Assembly: GCA_004356805.1 (NCBI GenBank)
Contig: SMXW01000008.1
Location: forward strand, 1-37,931
Direction of reading: 5' to 3'
Source of the DNA: Acidobacteriota bacterium
Lineage (GTDB): Bacteria > Actinomycetota > Acidimicrobiia > Spongiisociales > ZC4RG35
DNA: 37,931 nt
Under the pieces are notes generated by a model. The model saw only the letters and a list, made by a program, of their open reading frames with translations, ran no database searches and was not told the DNA's origin. Positions 1 through 8,022 of this stretch are shown here, piece by piece. Within the stretch, counting starts at the first letter, position 1, and every line of letters begins with the position of its first letter. Made by a program: the position numbers and the translations under genes.

Positions 1-25
1 CCGCCAAGAGCTTGGTTCTTTTCAT
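1..25 (-). CDS. 5' end of a leftward gene (partial), possible lipoprotein signal peptide
   Basis: The complement reads ATG at 25-23 followed by codons for MKRTKLLA before the window edge. A GGAGG ribosome binding site lies at 30-34, four bases before the ATG. The basic, Lys/Arg-rich start followed by Leu-Leu-Ala looks like the n-region of a signal peptide and resembles the start of the divergent binding protein at 192 (MKNKTRLLA). It may therefore encode a second exported or lipoprotein binding protein. Only eight codons are visible, so function cannot be assigned. The 166 bases between the two divergent starts should hold both promoters; TTATAC at 120-125 is a possible -10 for the rightward gene, but no convincing -35 is seen. 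Confidence 0.5.
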
Positions 26-191
26 TTTTCCTCCGTGTATCGAATGCGCGCGAAACCAGGTTCACGCGCTCAGCGAGCGACACTAATCCGATTCTCTTCA
101 GGGTGCGTCGCGAAACGCCTTATACGACTCGCCACATGACGGCCAGCGTTGATACGCTTGCAGCTCGGTTCACAGGAGGACCAATCAAACC

Positions 192-1025
192 ATGAAGAAC
201 AAAACACGATTACTGGCGATTCTGGCGGTACTCGCCCTTGTCGTCGCAGCCTGCGGTGACAGTGACGACACCTCCGGCGGAGGCGCAACCGAAGGTTTCA
301 CCGACCTTGAAGGTCGTGAGGTGACCGTCGGAGTCGAGAACGCCTATCTCCCCTTCAACTACATCCCGCTCGGAGGAACCGAGGGCGAGGGATGGGACTA
401 CGACGCCTGGACGGAGATCTGCAAACTCCTCAACTGCCAGCCTGTGTTCGTCGAATCCGCGTGGCCCGCGGTGATCGACCAGGTGGCCCAGGGTGATCTT
501 GACACCGCGGCGGACGGCATCTCTATTACTGACGAGCGCAAAGAGATCGTCGACTACTCGGACTCCTACATGGTCGTCCAGCAGAAGTTCATCGTGCAGA
601 AGGGCGACGACCGCTACGCCGACGCTCAGGCCGTCATCGACTCTGACGCAGTCGTTGCCACCCAGGTGGGAACGACCAACTACGAGCTGGCTGAGAGTCT
701 GGTTGGGGCTGAGAGAATCCGGGCGTTCGACCAGTTCGCACTTGCCATCCAAGCGTTGATCGCTGGCGATGTTGACGTCGTGATCATCGACGACGCAGCA
801 GGGCTCGGTTACATCGGTGCAGACGCTGACCGTATCGAAACCATCGACGACGGCTTACAGTCCGATCCACTCGGGTTCATCTTCCCCCAGGGCTCGGATC
901 TTGTGGGTCCGGTCAACGAGGCCATCAAAGAGCTCAAGGACAATGGTGTTTTTGAGACTCTCGGTGTGAAGTGGTTCGGTGTGGAATTCGATCTCGGATA
1001 CGACGACATCGAAGAGGTTGGTTAG
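192..1025 (+). CDS. Polar amino acid ABC transporter substrate-binding lipoprotein
   Basis: 277 residues, family 3 extracellular solute-binding protein (SBP_bac_3), the ligand-capturing part of a polar amino acid importer held on the outer face of the membrane. Residues 1-21 form a lipoprotein signal (basic MKNKTR, hydrophobic stretch, lipobox VVAAC with Cys21), followed by a Ser/Gly/Asp-rich linker. The mature domain starts near residue 40 (REVTVGVENAYLPFNY) and carries the typical G-D-L-D-T/ISIT-ER segment near residue 110. The start is set by an AGGAGG box at 174-179, a rather long 12 bases before ATG. A terminator follows directly, then the permease gene; no ATPase gene is present. The transported amino acid cannot be read from sequence. 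Confidence 0.9.
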   Translation: MKNKTRLLAILAVLALVVAACGDSDDTSGGGATEGFTDLEGREVTVGVENAYLPFNYIPLGGTEGEGWDYDAWTEICKLLNCQPVFVESAWPAVIDQVAQGDLDTAADGISITDERKEIVDYSDSYMVVQQKFIVQKGDDRYADAQAVIDSDAVVATQVGTTNYELAESLVGAERIRAFDQFALAIQALIAGDVDVVIIDDAAGLGYIGADADRIETIDDGLQSDPLGFIFPQGSDLVGPVNEAIKELKDNGVFETLGVKWFGVEFDLGYDDIEEVG

Positions 1026-1042
1026 CCTCAATTCGACTAGAT

Positions 1043-1080
1043 AAGGTGCGTCAGAGTCATTGATCTGACGCACCTTTCTT
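1043..1080 (+). terminator. Rho-independent terminator between binding protein and permease
   Basis: Perfect 13-bp inverted repeat AAGGTGCGTCAGA (1043-1055) and TCTGACGCACCTT (1064-1076), 8-base loop, followed by TCTT. It starts 17 bases after the binding-protein stop codon and ends one base before the permease ATG. Such intra-operon terminators commonly make the binding protein more abundant than the membrane subunits. Confidence 0.9.
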
Positions 1081-1081
1081 C

Positions 1082-1915
1082 ATGAGTTCAATTAGTGAGC
1101 ATGATCCCGATCTGGTAGCAGCCCACCCCGGGGCGGCCTACAAGCTGGAAGACCGTGAATTCCCATGGTGGCTGGTCGGCCTGCTGGCGATCATCGCCGC
1201 GATGGTCCTCGCCATTCTCTTCAGCGAGGAATACCAACAAGCCTTCACCCGGATCTTCCCGGTCCCTCTCAAGCTCATTGAGGGCGTCGCGATGACCCTC
1301 TATCTGACTCTGGGGTCATTCATCGTGGCCATCTTCATGGGTCTGTTCATCGGTCTGGCACGGGTCAGCAAGAAGACTGTGGCGAGCAACCTGGCAGCGC
1401 TCTACATCGAATTCATCCGGGGCATCCCGATGTTGGTCTTCCTTTTCACGGTAGCACTGGTGCTGGTCCCGGACTTTGCTGATCTCATCAATCGGCCGAG
1501 TCGCGCCTTTCCCATGGCGGTGAGAGGCGGATTCGCCCTCTCCCTTTTCTATGCGGCTTTCATCGCCGAGGTTTTCCGCGCCGGAATCCAATCAGTGCCG
1601 CGCGAGCAGTCTCAGGCGGGAACGGCCCTCGGCCTGACTGACGGACAGGTGATGAGGAAGATCGTCCTCCCCCAGGCGGTCCGGAACATGCTTCCGGCCT
1701 TGGGAAACGACCTCATCTCCTTGATGAAGGACACGTCCCTTGTTTCGGTTCTCGCGGTCCGCGAGCTGACCCAAATGGCCAGGCTCTACTCGGGGACTAG
1801 TTTCCGATTCCGAGAGTCGTTCTTCGTCTTGATGGTGATTTATGTGGTCCTCACCCTCGGACTCAGCTTGATGCTCCGCTGGTACGAGCGGAAGGTGGCC
1901 ATCCCAGGTTACTAG
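1082..1915 (+). CDS. Polar amino acid ABC transporter permease (HisM/GlnP family)
   Basis: 277 residues. Cytoplasmic N-tail of about 30 residues, a first membrane segment around 29-46 (WWLVGLLAIIAAMVLAILF), then a BPD_transp_1 core with several more helices. The EAA loop that contacts the ATPase is clear near residues 175-205 (REQSQAGTALGLTDGQ, then KIVLPQAVRNMLPALGN), followed by the conserved LKDTSL-type segment (LMKDTSLVSVLAVREL). The start is uncertain: ATG at 1082 comes one base after the terminator and has no Shine-Dalgarno; no better in-frame start precedes the first helix. It pairs with the upstream binding protein. The partner ATPase is absent, and the next gene (dxs) is convergent. 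Confidence 0.88.
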   Translation: MSSISEHDPDLVAAHPGAAYKLEDREFPWWLVGLLAIIAAMVLAILFSEEYQQAFTRIFPVPLKLIEGVAMTLYLTLGSFIVAIFMGLFIGLARVSKKTVASNLAALYIEFIRGIPMLVFLFTVALVLVPDFADLINRPSRAFPMAVRGGFALSLFYAAFIAEVFRAGIQSVPREQSQAGTALGLTDGQVMRKIVLPQAVRNMLPALGNDLISLMKDTSLVSVLAVRELTQMARLYSGTSFRFRESFFVLMVIYVVLTLGLSLMLRWYERKVAIPGY

Positions 1916-1975
1916 TTACTCGCATTTCAGCTTCTCCGGCTCACATGTGAACCCGATCAGCTCATGTTCGGCCAG

Positions 1976-3823
1976 TTAGGAAAGGGCCACCAGAATCCGC
2001 TCGACGACCGAATCGGTGTCCATCCCGACGGACTCCAGGACATCGCTGGCGGCCCCGAACGGAAGGAAATGGTCGGGGACTCCGATGCAGGTGATAGCCT
2101 TCGTCACTCCCGCATCAGACAGCATCTCCATCACGGCGGCTCCAAAACCGCCGGCGATCACTCCGTCTTCGAGGGTGACAACATGACCTGCTGGGACAGC
2201 CCACTCGACGATCCTCGGGTCGAGAGGCTTGACCCAACGTGCATTGACGACGCCGGCACTCACCCCTTTCTCCCCTAGGTCGACCGCGGCCTTCTCGGCG
2301 ATCTCCACCATCCGCCCCACCGCTATCAACAAGACTTCGTCGCCCTCGCTCAGTCGTTCCGCTTCTCCGATCGTCAGAGGCTCGACCGGTATCGAAGGGA
2401 CGGATACCGCTCCGCCTTTCGGATAGCGAATGGCGATCGGACCGTCGTGATCCGCCGCAGTCTCGATCATGGCGCAGAGTTCGGTCGCGTCCGCCGGCGC
2501 ACCCACTACGAGATTGGGGATCATCCTCAGATAAGAGATATCGAAGACACCATGGTGGGAGGGCCCATCCGGGCCGGTGACACCGGCCCGGTCGATGAGG
2601 AAGATGACCGGAAGATCATGCAGCGCGACGTCGGCGATTATCTGGTCGAATGCCCGCTGGAGGAAGGCCGAGTAAACGGCGACCACGGGCTTCTTCCCGG
2701 CCATCGCCATACCTGCCGCCAAGGTGACGGCGTGTTGCTCGGCGATGCCCGTGTCGATGACACGATCAGGAAATTGCTCCGCCATCTGCTTGAGTCCGGC
2801 GGACGAGATCATGGCGGCCGACACCCCCATCATCTCCGGCCTCCGCGCAGCAGCGTCAGCCAGAGCACGGCCGGCCACATCTGTCAGTTTGAGCTCCGCC
2901 TTCAGAGCCTTGCCTGTCTCGATATCGAACGAACCAACACCGTGGAGCTTTTCCTCCTCGTCTTCGATGGCAGGTTGATAGCCATTGCCTTTCTCGGTGA
3001 CGACATGGACCACAACCGGTTCGCCAAGAGTCTTGGCGGCTTCCAGCGTCTCTTCCAACAAGGCGATGTTGTGGCCATCGATCCGACCGGTGTACTTGAG
3101 GTTGAGAGCATCGAACACCGTTGACGGTTCGAGGATCTGCTTGACGGCCTCCTTGACACGTCCGGCCATCTCATCGGCGGTCTCACCCACCAGCGGTAGG
3201 CCACGCAGCATTTTGCTGATGATCCTCTTCGCCTTCTCATAACGAGGATCGATCCGATAGTGAGCCAGGTTGGCCAACGCCGCCAGTCCGCCAACGGTGG
3301 GCGCGTATGAGCGCCCGTTGTCGTTGAGAACGATGATCAGCCGTTCCGGTCTGGTCACTGCGATGTGATTGAGGGCCTCGTGGGCCATCCCCCCGGTGAA
3401 AGCCCCGTCGCCGATAATGGCCACGGTCCATCCGTCGTAGTCAGCCAGAGCATGGCCAAGGGCATAGGAAAGCGACGTTGAGGCATGGCTGTTCTCTACG
3501 AAGTCGTGCTCGGACTCCTCCGGACTCGGGTAGCCGGAAAGACCGCCGGTGTGACGGAGTGTGTCGAATCGATCAGCGCGGCCTGTGAGCAGTTTGTGAA
3601 CGTATGCCTGGTGGCCGACATCCCAGATGAGACGGTCACGGGGAGAATCAAAGACCCGGTGCAGGGCGATTGTCAGCTCTACGACCCCCAGATTGGGGGA
3701 GAGGTGGCCACCCGTCTTCGAGACCTTCTCGAGAATGAAGGCCCTGATCTCCTCGCACAGCTCGTCGAGTTGGTCGGCGGTGAGGTTTTGAAGGTCTGAG
3801 GGTTGTGAGATTGAGTCGAGCAT
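1976..3823 (-). CDS. dxs: 1-deoxy-D-xylulose-5-phosphate synthase
   Basis: Thiamine-diphosphate enzyme that joins pyruvate and glyceraldehyde 3-phosphate to give DXP, the first step of the MEP isoprenoid pathway; cytoplasmic. From ATG at 3823 it is 615 residues and begins MLDSISQPSDLQNLTADQLD, like actinobacterial Dxs. The reading frame is open up to a TTG at 3883, giving 20 more residues, but the family pattern favours 3823; neither start has a good ribosome binding site. Visible landmarks are KTGGHLSPNLGVVELT, the ThDP motif GDGAFTGGMAHEALN, and the transketolase-like second half with DTGIAEQHAVTLAAGMA. It lies 69 bases downstream of ppk1 on the same strand and probably shares its transcript. 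It is convergent with the ABC permease. Confidence 0.95.
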   Translation of the reverse strand: MLDSISQPSDLQNLTADQLDELCEEIRAFILEKVSKTGGHLSPNLGVVELTIALHRVFDSPRDRLIWDVGHQAYVHKLLTGRADRFDTLRHTGGLSGYPSPEESEHDFVENSHASTSLSYALGHALADYDGWTVAIIGDGAFTGGMAHEALNHIAVTRPERLIIVLNDNGRSYAPTVGGLAALANLAHYRIDPRYEKAKRIISKMLRGLPLVGETADEMAGRVKEAVKQILEPSTVFDALNLKYTGRIDGHNIALLEETLEAAKTLGEPVVVHVVTEKGNGYQPAIEDEEEKLHGVGSFDIETGKALKAELKLTDVAGRALADAAARRPEMMGVSAAMISSAGLKQMAEQFPDRVIDTGIAEQHAVTLAAGMAMAGKKPVVAVYSAFLQRAFDQIIADVALHDLPVIFLIDRAGVTGPDGPSHHGVFDISYLRMIPNLVVGAPADATELCAMIETAADHDGPIAIRYPKGGAVSVPSIPVEPLTIGEAERLSEGDEVLLIAVGRMVEIAEKAAVDLGEKGVSAGVVNARWVKPLDPRIVEWAVPAGHVVTLEDGVIAGGFGAAVMEMLSDAGVTKAITCIGVPDHFLPFGAASDVLESVGMDTDSVVERILVALS

Positions 3824-3892
3824 TGTTGAAAGCACTGAGGCGATAACAGGATAGTTGCCGATCAGATCTTCAGCATCAGCCAATGGAAGTGC

Positions 3893-5944
3893 CTAGAGAG
3901 TGGCGCTAGCCCTGGTGAGGGCAAGATCCTGAAGCGTGGTGTGGGCGTCGACTCCTTCAGCACCTGAGACCCTGACCCAGGTGCCGTCGCCGTGGAGATC
4001 CCACGCAAGGTTGTCGTCGGACAAGGCCACGTCGAGGATTTCGTCCAACCTGAATTGCAGATCAGGATCAATGATCGGCGCCAACGCCTCGACGCGCCGG
4101 TCGAGGTTGCGCTCCATCATGTCGGCCGACCCGATGTAGTAGTGGCGCTCCCTGCCACGGGCACCGAACCGGTAGATCCTCGAGTGCTCCAAATACCGTC
4201 CAACGATCGACCTGACGGTGATGTTCTCAGAGAGGTCTTCTACCCCGGGGCGCAGACAGCAGATACCGCGAACGACCAGTTCGATCCGGGTACCGGCCTG
4301 GGACGCCTCGTAAAGAGACTCGATGATCCCCCGGTCTACAAGCGCGTTCATCTTCATGGTTATGTGCCCGTCTGGCCTGGCCGCCTCGTCCTCGATCAAC
4401 TCTGTGATGCGGTTCCGAATACCGTTCGGAGACACAGCCAGCATCCGATAGCTGGTCTGGCGGCTATAGCCGGTGAGGTAGTTGAAAAGATGGGAGAGAT
4501 CGGAACCGAGGTCCGGATCTGAAGAGAAGATGCCGATGTCCTCATAGGTACGGGCGGTTTTCTCGTTGTAATTGCCGGTACCAACGTGGGCATATCGGAC
4601 GACGCGATCGCCTTCACGCCTCATGACGAGAGCGATCTTGGTGTGTGTCTTCAGACCGACGACTCCGTACATCACATGGACACCGGAGTCTTCGAGCCGT
4701 TGGGCCAACTCGATGTTGCGTTCCTCGTCGAAACGGGCCTTGAGCTCAACCAAAGCCACCACCTGTTTGCCGGCCTCTGCGGCTTCGATCAGCGACTGCA
4801 TGATCGGACTGTCCTGAGTGGTTCGGTACAACGTCATTTTGATGGCCAGGACACTCGGATCCTTGGCCGCCCGATCAACGAAGGCCTCCACCGTCGAGGT
4901 AAATGCGTCGTACGGATGGTGAACCACCACATCCCCCTGACGTATCACCTCAAACAGGTCGGTCGGCTCCAGGGTCGACGCAGCCATCCGCGAAGGTGTG
5001 ACTCCGTTGAACGTATCGAACTTGAGTTCTGGTCGTTCGGCGTCATAGATATTCCAGAGTCCGGAGAGGTCCAGCGGGCCGTCGACCATATAGATGTCGT
5101 CCTCGCCGACCCCCATCTCCCTCATCAGAAGATCCAGAACGTCGGAGGGGATGTCCGGGTGGACCTCGAGTCGGACGACCCTGCCAAACCGACGTTGTGT
5201 CAGCTCGGACTCGATAGTCATCAATAGGTCGCCACCCTCGTCTTCCTCGATCTCGAGATCGGCATTGCGGGTGACACGAAACGCATGATGGCTGAGCACT
5301 TCCATGCCCGGGAACAGAGAATCGAGATGGGCGGCGATGACCTGCTCGAGCGGGACGAAGCGCTCCCCATCGGGGAGAACCACAAACCTGGGCAGGATCG
5401 GAGGGATCTTCACCCTGGCGAACCTTCCGATCCCGTTCTCCGGGTTGCGAACGAAGATCGCCAGGTTGAGCGACAGGTTGGAGATATAGGGAAACGGATG
5501 CGCCGGGTCAACGGCCAGCGGGGTGACCACCGGGAAGACAAGCTCTCGGAACAGATTGTCCAGAAACTCGCGGTCCTCCTCGCCTAGCGAGGAGTAGTCG
5601 CTCAACAGGATGCCTTGAGCCGACAGGGCGGGTGCCACTTCGGCGAGAAAACGCTTGGAGACCTCTTCGTACTGTGCCTCTACGTCGGTCCTGATAGCCG
5701 CCAACTCCTGGCCGGGAGTCATCCCGTCGGGTGTGGGAGATATGAACCCGTGGGCAACCTGCTCCATGAGACCTGCCACGCGAACCTGGAAGAACTCGTC
5801 GAGGTTTGTCGCCCATATCGCCAGGAACTTCGCCCTCTCGAGCAGAGGGAAATCCTGACGGGCGGTGAGCGCCAGGACCCTGTGACTGAAGTCGAGCCAT
5901 GAGAGCTCTCTGTTGATGAAATGCTGAGGTGAGTAGTTGGCCAC
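3893..5944 (-). CDS. ppk1: Polyphosphate kinase 1
   Basis: 683 residues, normal for PPK1, which reversibly moves the gamma-phosphate of ATP onto polyphosphate. It opens with FINRELSWLDFSHRVL, the family N-terminal signature. The phosphohistidine region is intact: H434 in GLKTHTKIAL and H453 in YAHVGTGNYNEKTARTYED match the two catalytic histidines of E. coli PPK1 (H435, H454). Start is GTG at 5944, with a weak GGA about 9 bases upstream. It precedes dxs on the same strand and follows a tetR gene by 27 bases, so the three could form one leftward unit. No phosphate-responsive (Pho-box-like) site was recognised upstream. Confidence 0.96.
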   Translation of the reverse strand: MANYSPQHFINRELSWLDFSHRVLALTARQDFPLLERAKFLAIWATNLDEFFQVRVAGLMEQVAHGFISPTPDGMTPGQELAAIRTDVEAQYEEVSKRFLAEVAPALSAQGILLSDYSSLGEEDREFLDNLFRELVFPVVTPLAVDPAHPFPYISNLSLNLAIFVRNPENGIGRFARVKIPPILPRFVVLPDGERFVPLEQVIAAHLDSLFPGMEVLSHHAFRVTRNADLEIEEDEGGDLLMTIESELTQRRFGRVVRLEVHPDIPSDVLDLLMREMGVGEDDIYMVDGPLDLSGLWNIYDAERPELKFDTFNGVTPSRMAASTLEPTDLFEVIRQGDVVVHHPYDAFTSTVEAFVDRAAKDPSVLAIKMTLYRTTQDSPIMQSLIEAAEAGKQVVALVELKARFDEERNIELAQRLEDSGVHVMYGVVGLKTHTKIALVMRREGDRVVRYAHVGTGNYNEKTARTYEDIGIFSSDPDLGSDLSHLFNYLTGYSRQTSYRMLAVSPNGIRNRITELIEDEAARPDGHITMKMNALVDRGIIESLYEASQAGTRIELVVRGICCLRPGVEDLSENITVRSIVGRYLEHSRIYRFGARGRERHYYIGSADMMERNLDRRVEALAPIIDPDLQFRLDEILDVALSDDNLAWDLHGDGTWVRVSGAEGVDAHTTLQDLALTRASATL

Positions 5945-5971
5945 TGGTGTGTCCGTGATTACATCGCAGGT

Positions 5972-6601
5972 CTACGCATCGACAAATCCTGAATACCCGA
6001 GGCCACCAAGGAGGAACCTCCTGACACCAAGAGTGATCTCCGCGAGGCTCTTCTCGTCATTTGGCCCACCGGCTATCAACACCCGCGCTCCGGACATGAT
6101 CGTGTCCTGGATCAGCTGACCGGCCAACTCTGGTGGCATGGCATTGAATAGTCCCTGCTCGACACCCTGCATGTACAAATTCGCCATCTCCGCTGAGAGC
6201 TCGCCGTGGGACGCGCCGATCCGCTCCTGCGCCTCGACGCTCATACGGCCTGCCTCACGATGGAGGATGACACCGAAGACTTTGTCGGTCGCCACGAACT
6301 CCACTGTCCGAGCTGCCAATTCGGCAAGCCTCTCGGGGATTGGCAGGTCGTCGGGCACAGAGTTGATGACACCCGACAGCACATTGGGCAGTTCCTCCTC
6401 GACCAGTGAGGCGATCACATCGTCTCTATCGGAGAAATAGTCGTAAAAGGTTGTTCGGCCAACACCGGCGGCCAGGGCGACTTCCCCGAGCGAGATATCG
6501 GCCGTCCCGGTTTCGTCGATCAGATCCCGCGCCGCTTTGAGCAAGGCGCTTCGGGTTAGGGTCTTGTGCTCGTCAATGGATGCGGCTCGGATACGCGGCA
6601 T
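5972..6601 (-). CDS. TetR-family transcriptional regulator
   Basis: 209 residues. N-terminal TetR helix-turn-helix at about residues 15-60 (LLKAARDLIDETGTADISL, then AAGVGRTTFYDYFSDRDDV). The C-terminal ligand and dimerisation half has no recognisable subfamily. Start is ATG at 6601 without a Shine-Dalgarno; TAGCCT ends six bases before the ATG and could be the -10 of a leaderless transcript. It is divergent from the membrane protein gene at 6687, the most likely target besides its own promoter, and lies 27 bases upstream of ppk1. The 85-base divergent region shows no convincing palindromic operator by eye. Confidence 0.88.
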   Translation of the reverse strand: MPRIRAASIDEHKTLTRSALLKAARDLIDETGTADISLGEVALAAGVGRTTFYDYFSDRDDVIASLVEEELPNVLSGVINSVPDDLPIPERLAELAARTVEFVATDKVFGVILHREAGRMSVEAQERIGASHGELSAEMANLYMQGVEQGLFNAMPPELAGQLIQDTIMSGARVLIAGGPNDEKSLAEITLGVRRFLLGGLGYSGFVDA

Positions 6602-6686
6602 GCAAGAAGGCTATCCGGCTTGTGGGGTCTTGTATTCCCGATGCGCTGTTTCTAAGACGCGTAGCTTGTCCCTCCAGGAGGTATTG

Positions 6687-7634
6687 ATGACCGAAGAACA
6701 GACAGTTCCCACCGAGACTCGGGCTCGAGCCGCCAAGGCGCGGCCGATGACAGGGGCAATCCTCGGAATCATCATCGGCCTGGCAGTGGCCGTGATTCTT
6801 CAGCAGCAGGGGGTCTGGCCCCTGGACAAGCTCACTGTTTTCCTGCTTCCTGCGGCCACAGGAATCATCGGGATCGTCATGACCTCGGTTGGACGTAGCG
6901 GCGCTCCGGCATCGATGACTATCGCACTCATCATCACGATACCGATGGCCGCCTGGGGCGCCACCGGATTCACGACCCTCAGGGAAGTCGGTCAGCTAAA
7001 CGGTGGGTGCCAGGTCCAGGCACAGACGTCGGTTCCCGACACGACCATCGTGATTGACTCCAGCAAACAGGACCCTTTCTTGATCGACCCCAACGGAAGT
7101 CTCATATGGTCGGCGACATCGCCCGTGGTGTTCATGGACTACGACTGGGATCTGTGGGTCGAGATCGGCGGGTTCCAGGTCCCCCTCGACTCAGGCCACG
7201 AGGGCAACGAGGGTGGGAGTCAGGTCAATGGTGGGGACGTGCCCAACGTCACCCAATACGCTCAAGCCCGTGGTATCGACATCTCACAACTTCGAGGCGT
7301 CTACAAGGTGGGCGGTCAGGCCGCCGACACCTGTGCCGGCTTTGGCTTCGTCGAGCTGATCGCTGATCCGTTGGAAACGGCTGCATCCAAGATTGCCCTG
7401 GCGGTGGCCATTCTCGCCACCATCATCCTCCTGCTGGTGACCCTGACCGGGCGCAGGCGCCCCGTTGATCTCCCCATCGATTCCGCCGACAGCAACGGGG
7501 TTGGTGCTGGTGGTGATCTCGACGAAGCGGACGGTCAGATGCCGACTGGGGCCGCGGGAGTCGGTGGCGGGGCTGTTCCGGCTTCACCGACAGACGAAGG
7601 TGACCAAGAGGAAGACGACAACGATAACGACTAA
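6687..7634 (+). CDS. Unknown membrane protein with large external domain and acidic tail
   Basis: 315 residues, family not recognised. The start is fixed by a perfect AGGAGG box just before ATG at 6687; the frame is open further upstream but that part overlaps tetR. There are two to three hydrophobic segments near residues 23-43, 49-68 and 75-95, then about 130 polar residues with two cysteines that could pair. A further transmembrane helix lies near 235-255 (IALAVAILATIILLLVTL), followed by a basic RRR stop-transfer and a C-terminal tail rich in Gly, Asp and Glu that ends EEDDNDND. The middle domain is likely extracytoplasmic. The divergent tetR suggests induction by a small molecule. Confidence 0.75.
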   Translation: MTEEQTVPTETRARAAKARPMTGAILGIIIGLAVAVILQQQGVWPLDKLTVFLLPAATGIIGIVMTSVGRSGAPASMTIALIITIPMAAWGATGFTTLREVGQLNGGCQVQAQTSVPDTTIVIDSSKQDPFLIDPNGSLIWSATSPVVFMDYDWDLWVEIGGFQVPLDSGHEGNEGGSQVNGGDVPNVTQYAQARGIDISQLRGVYKVGGQAADTCAGFGFVELIADPLETAASKIALAVAILATIILLLVTLTGRRRPVDLPIDSADSNGVGAGGDLDEADGQMPTGAAGVGGGAVPASPTDEGDQEEDDNDND

Positions 7635-7640
7635 CTCGTT

Positions 7641-7682
7641 TTGTCAGGATCGGGTCACACCGCGACAATCGTGGTGTGACCC
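7641..7682 (+). promoter_or_regulatory. Leaderless whiB promoter with embedded perfect palindrome
   Basis: TTGTCA (7641-7646), a 17-base spacer and GACAAT (7664-7669) form a good housekeeping-type promoter; the GTG start codon at 7676 lies 6 bases after the -10, so the mRNA probably begins at the start codon. A perfect 10-bp inverted repeat, GGGTCACACC (7652-7661) and GGTGTGACCC (7673-7682), brackets the -10 and covers the start codon. Placement suggests an operator that blocks RNA polymerase, possibly autoregulatory. It could instead act as an mRNA hairpin terminating the upstream gene, but no T-run follows. Confidence 0.65.
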
Positions 7683-7960
7683 AACGTCCTCTGAGTCTTG
7701 TACGAGACCTCGTCGCCGATTGGAAAGACCAAGCGGCCTGCCGGGGATATCCCGACGCCCTCTTCTTCCCCGGACCCGACGCACCCTCCAGAGCGGTCGA
7801 ACGTGCCCGAGCCGTTTGCGCGGTGTGCGCGGTAACCGAGAACTGTCTCGAGTATGCCTTCGAGACCAACCAGCGTTCCGGTATCTGGGCCGGCACCACC
7901 GAAGGCGAGCGTAAATCCCTCCGGCGCAAGTGGCTCGCCGCCCGGCGTCGCAGCGCCTAG
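7676..7960 (+). CDS. WhiB-family [4Fe-4S] transcriptional regulator
   Basis: 94 residues. The four iron-sulfur cysteines are C22, C48, C51 and C57 (C-X25-C-X2-C-X5-C), followed by a GIWAG turn (69-73; consensus G-I/V-W-G-G) and a basic C-terminal segment (RKSLRRKWLAARRRS) typical of the DNA-binding tail. WhiB proteins are actinobacteria-specific redox-sensing regulators that bind the primary sigma factor. Start is GTG at 7676, supported by the leaderless promoter. Which of the WhiB1-7 subclasses it belongs to cannot be decided here. glnA2 follows on the same strand after 62 bases that carry their own promoter-like sequence. Confidence 0.93.
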   Translation: MTQRPLSLVRDLVADWKDQAACRGYPDALFFPGPDAPSRAVERARAVCAVCAVTENCLEYAFETNQRSGIWAGTTEGERKSLRRKWLAARRRSA

Positions 7961-7981
7961 TTGCAAACCCAAGGTTCCGGG

Positions 7982-8005
7982 GGTCATATATGACCTATAT
8001 CGGTC
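7982..8005 (+). promoter_or_regulatory. Phased GGTC/GACC/GGTC element upstream of glnA2
   Basis: A perfect 14-bp palindrome, GGTCATATATGACC (7982-7995), overlaps a second near-palindrome GACCTATATCGGTC (7992-8005). The result is GGTC-N6-GACC-N6-GGTC, with half-sites spaced exactly 10 bp apart on one face of the helix. TATAT at 7996-8000 could serve as the -10 of glnA2, 23 bases before its GTG, so a bound protein would cover the promoter. The nitrogen-type regulator encoded downstream is an obvious candidate binder; this is inference. Confidence 0.5.
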
Positions 8006-8022
8006 AACGGAAAACGTGAACG

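Noticed and set aside
1938-1953. Palindrome around TCACATGTGA between the permease and dxs.
   Set aside because: Short, with no T-run or promoter nearby; could be a weak bidirectional terminator but is not distinctive.
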